From Prevotellaceae bacterium UBA7017 (lineage in GTDB: Bacteria > Bacteroidota > Bacteroidia > Bacteroidales > Bacteroidaceae): DNA of 35,889 bases. This document shows positions 34,385-35,889 of this stretch, one piece after another. The stretch is taken from the NCBI GenBank assembly GCA_002449535.1, contig DJWZ01000003.1:1-35889 (forward strand), given 5' to 3'. Position 1 is the stretch's first letter; each line of letters starts with the position of its first letter. A model generated the notes under the pieces. It saw only the letters and a program-made list of their open reading frames with translations. It was not told the DNA's origin and made no database searches. Made by a program: the position numbers and the translations under genes.

Positions 34385-34478
34385 GAAAGTCTAACTAAAA
34401 ATTTTCAAGAAAATCCACCTTCTTGCATTAGACATCATCCTTCTCACCCCCAGGTATTTACGGATTACTACTTCACAT
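34385..34478. other. Non-coding stretch behind the amidohydrolase gene
   Basis: No gene or clear signal seen; it leads into the palindrome pair that may end the plus-strand transcript. Confidence 0.5.
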
Positions 34479-34517
34479 AAATTTCACAAGTTTGTGATTC
34501 ACAAGCTTGTGAAATTT
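34479..34517 (+). terminator. Double palindrome, likely terminator or operator
   Basis: A 39-base near-perfect inverted repeat: 12-base arms (AAATTTCACAAG, CTTGTGAAATTT), one T-G pair, then a 6-base inner stem. It is also two abutting copies of a 15-mer palindrome, TTCACAAGTTTGTGA (34483-34497) and TTCACAAGCTTGTGA (34498-34512). On the plus strand it is followed by GTTTTATTATAT, so it could end transcription of the galactan gene run 95 bases behind the last stop. A protein-binding site is the other reading. Confidence 0.6.
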
Positions 34518-34727
34518 GTTTTATTATATCCTCTTCGCATTCAAATTCTTGCAAATATTGCAAAAACTTGCAAGGATTAGTAAGGATTAAAATAATATGT
34601 TTCTATTATCTCTTTTTCAATCATATCTTGATGACTTCATCTTTTGGTTAGATTTTGCAAATTTACAAATTTATTTTTATTCTGCAAATTTTCATGTGTT
34701 TATTTTGGTATGTTGCTTGAGTTCATA
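34518..34727. other. AT-rich non-coding stretch
   Basis: No gene. TTGCAA occurs three times at 34549, 34558 and 34568. No promoter with correct spacing was found on either strand. Confidence 0.5.
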
Positions 34728-34919
34728 TCACTCGATACTAAGGGCAAGTCGTAATCCGAAACTACTGTGATAGAAAGAAGGCGAATAATGATCACGACAT
34801 GACACACGACAATAATTTGCAAAGCCATAATAGGCACCTCCCCTAATCACCTTACTTTCAAACATAGGGTCTCTATGAGGGGTAGGTCCTTGGGGATTAT
34901 TGCTTGGAGAAGAAGTATT
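34728..34919 (-). pseudogene. C-terminal remnant of a SUMF1/formylglycine-generating-enzyme-like protein
   Basis: A 63-codon open stretch ending in TGA at 34728-34730 reads NTSSPSNNPQGP, then RVI-like KVIRGGAYYG, CRVSCRDHYSP and SSFGLRLALSIE. This is the conserved end of the FGE-sulfatase/SUMF1 fold (RGGSW, CRxxxR, GFRLAL). There is no start codon and an in-frame TAA stands at 34920-34922, directly behind the rpoD stop (34929-34931), so the N-terminal four fifths are missing. The coding core is intact without frameshifts, which points to a fairly recent loss or to a site where the end was left behind by recombination. Confidence 0.8.
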
Positions 34920-34928
34920 TTACACCTT

Positions 34929-35801
34929 TTATCCCAAATATTTCTTTAATATCTGTGCATTGCCTGAATCATGAAGTTTCACGATGGCCTTCTCACGTAT
35001 TTGACGAACTCGCTCTCGTGTAAGGCCCAGTTCATCACCTATCTCTTCCAACCCCTTTTCCGGGCATCCTAAACCAAAACATTCACGGATTATTATTATC
35101 TCACGATCCTTCAACACTTTGCCAAGAACTGTATTCAATTCATGCGCCATTGACTCATGGTCCACGCCCTTATCGGTACGAGTATCATCACCACTTTCCA
35201 TAATATCAAGCATACAATTTTCTTCACCCTTTTGGAATGGTGCATCAATAGAAACATGATGCCCATCTGCCATAAGGCTTTGATAGATTTTTTCTTCATC
35301 TATTTCTGTTACTTCTGACAGTTCCCCAATACTTGGATGTCGTTGATTCTCTTGCTCAAACTTGACAATTTCACGATTTATCTTATTGAGCGACCCTACC
35401 TGATTTAGTGGCAAACGCACAATACGACTTTGCTCAGCAATAGCCTGAAGAATGCTCTGGCGAATCCACCAAACGGCATAAGAAATGAACTTGAAACCAC
35501 GTGTTTCGTCAAATTTATCGGCAGCCTTGATTAGCCCGATGTTTCCTTCGTCAATAAGGTCAACAAGCGACAGCCCCTGATGCTGATATTGCTTTGCTAC
35601 AGACACAACAAATCGCAAATTCGAAACAACAAGTTTTTCCTTAGCACGTTTAGCAACAACTCCACCTTTTCGTTTGGTTTGTGCCAATTCTATTTCCTCA
35701 TCAATGGAAATAAGCGGAGCACGATTTATCTCTACGAGATACTTATCAAGAGCCTCGCTGGAGCGATTGGTAATACTCTTTTGAATCTTTAATTGTCTCA
35801 T
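34929..35801 (-). CDS. rpoD: Primary sigma factor RpoD (sigma-70 group)
   Basis: Directs RNA polymerase to the TTTG/TAnnTTTG promoters seen in this window. Region 1.2 is at about residues 15-45 (SSEALDKYLVEINRAPLISIDEEIELAQ), region 2 at about 60-130 (LRFVVSVAKQYQHQGLSLVD, DLIDEGNIGLIKAADKFDET, KFISYAVWWIRQSILQAI), region 3 at about 140-200 and region 4.2 at the end (EEIGDELGLTRERVRQIREKAI). Region 1.1 is absent and the length is 290 residues, both normal for the Bacteroidetes primary sigma factor. No typical promoter is seen in the 88 bases upstream. Confidence 0.95.
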   Translation of the reverse strand: MRQLKIQKSITNRSSEALDKYLVEINRAPLISIDEEIELAQTKRKGGVVAKRAKEKLVVSNLRFVVSVAKQYQHQGLSLVDLIDEGNIGLIKAADKFDETRGFKFISYAVWWIRQSILQAIAEQSRIVRLPLNQVGSLNKINREIVKFEQENQRHPSIGELSEVTEIDEEKIYQSLMADGHHVSIDAPFQKGEENCMLDIMESGDDTRTDKGVDHESMAHELNTVLGKVLKDREIIIIRECFGLGCPEKGLEEIGDELGLTRERVRQIREKAIVKLHDSGNAQILKKYLG

Positions 35802-35817
35802 AAGGTTTTTCTGATAA

Positions 35818-35833
35818 ATGAATTAAAATTCAT
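35818..35833. repeat. Short inverted repeat upstream of rpoD
   Basis: ATGAATT and AATTCAT separated by AA, overlapping the stop codon of the upstream gene. AT-rich and weak; could be chance. Confidence 0.35.
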
Positions 35834-35889
35834 AACGATATTGTGCCAGAATCCTACTCACAGCATGGGCTTTTAGAAACGCTTGGGGA
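35823..35889 (-). CDS. C-terminal tail of an unidentified gene, cut by window edge
   Basis: The frame from the window edge reads 21 residues (PQAFLKAHAVSRILAQYRYEF) to a TAA at 35823-35825, 21 bases before the rpoD ATG. Same strand as rpoD. The tail is too short to identify; it is listed because the sequence looks coding and the spacing suits a gene end. Confidence 0.4.
   Translation of the reverse strand, partial: PQAFLKAHAVSRILAQYRYEF

Noticed and set aside
34666..34673. TAAATTTG as a minus-strand promoter box
   Set aside because: The nearest TTTG is only 11 bases away and nothing downstream on that strand needs it.

Overview
The window looks like the chromosome of a Bacteroidales bacterium, most likely Prevotella or a close relative. 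The evidence is seven promoters that fit or resemble the Bacteroidetes sigma-70 pattern TTTG, 19-20 bases, TAnnTTTG (five match at both boxes), no Shine-Dalgarno-like spacing, a short RpoD without region 1.1, a long two-TM-start signal peptidase I, and Bacteroidetes-type families (DUF5107-TPR, GATase-dipeptidase fusion, FN3-like GVCWS repeats).

Layout. 1-2099 (minus) is the 5' two thirds of a large secreted multidomain protein that runs off the left edge. 2146-6906 (minus) is a core block read acpP, fabF, rnc, dapB, lepB, covering fatty acid synthesis, RNA processing, lysine/peptidoglycan precursors and protein export. A S41 peptidase (7082-8692, minus) ends at a hairpin just before the acpP promoter. 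A divergent promoter pair at 8697-8774 also drives the plus-strand run SAH/MTA deaminase-like amidohydrolase, sufB, sufC, sufD, sufS and a SpoU RNA methyltransferase, i.e. Fe-S cluster assembly. A PAP2 membrane phosphatase (minus) overlaps the end of the methyltransferase and is divergent from ruvB-coaD-ybeY-lrp, followed by a GATase/dipeptidase fusion, a glutaminyl-cyclase-like M28 lipoprotein and dprA.

22.5-34.4 kb is an accessory carbohydrate region: an AraC regulator divergent from a sugar-porter MFS transporter, a DUF5107-TPR protein, a GH35 beta-galactosidase-like enzyme, a GH53 endo-galactanase with a C-terminal dockerin-like repeat pair, and an amidohydrolase fused to a membrane domain. 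Together these suggest use of beta-1,4-galactan or arabinogalactan side chains; no SusC/SusD pair is in the window. The right end holds rpoD, a 63-codon remnant of a formylglycine-generating-enzyme-like (SUMF1) protein just behind it, and the tail of an unidentified gene.

The most unusual signal is a family of short period-7 arrays (core TCAA plus three variable bases) found only between about 18.9 and 28.3 kb. Three copies carry or accompany a GC-rich hairpin module. Arrays abut or supply stop codons of several genes, supply the start and signal peptide of a lipoprotein, and sit in frame inside three coding sequences. Because 7 is not a multiple of 3, each change of one unit inside a gene would shift the frame. 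No tRNA, rRNA, CRISPR array, transposase or phage gene was seen.
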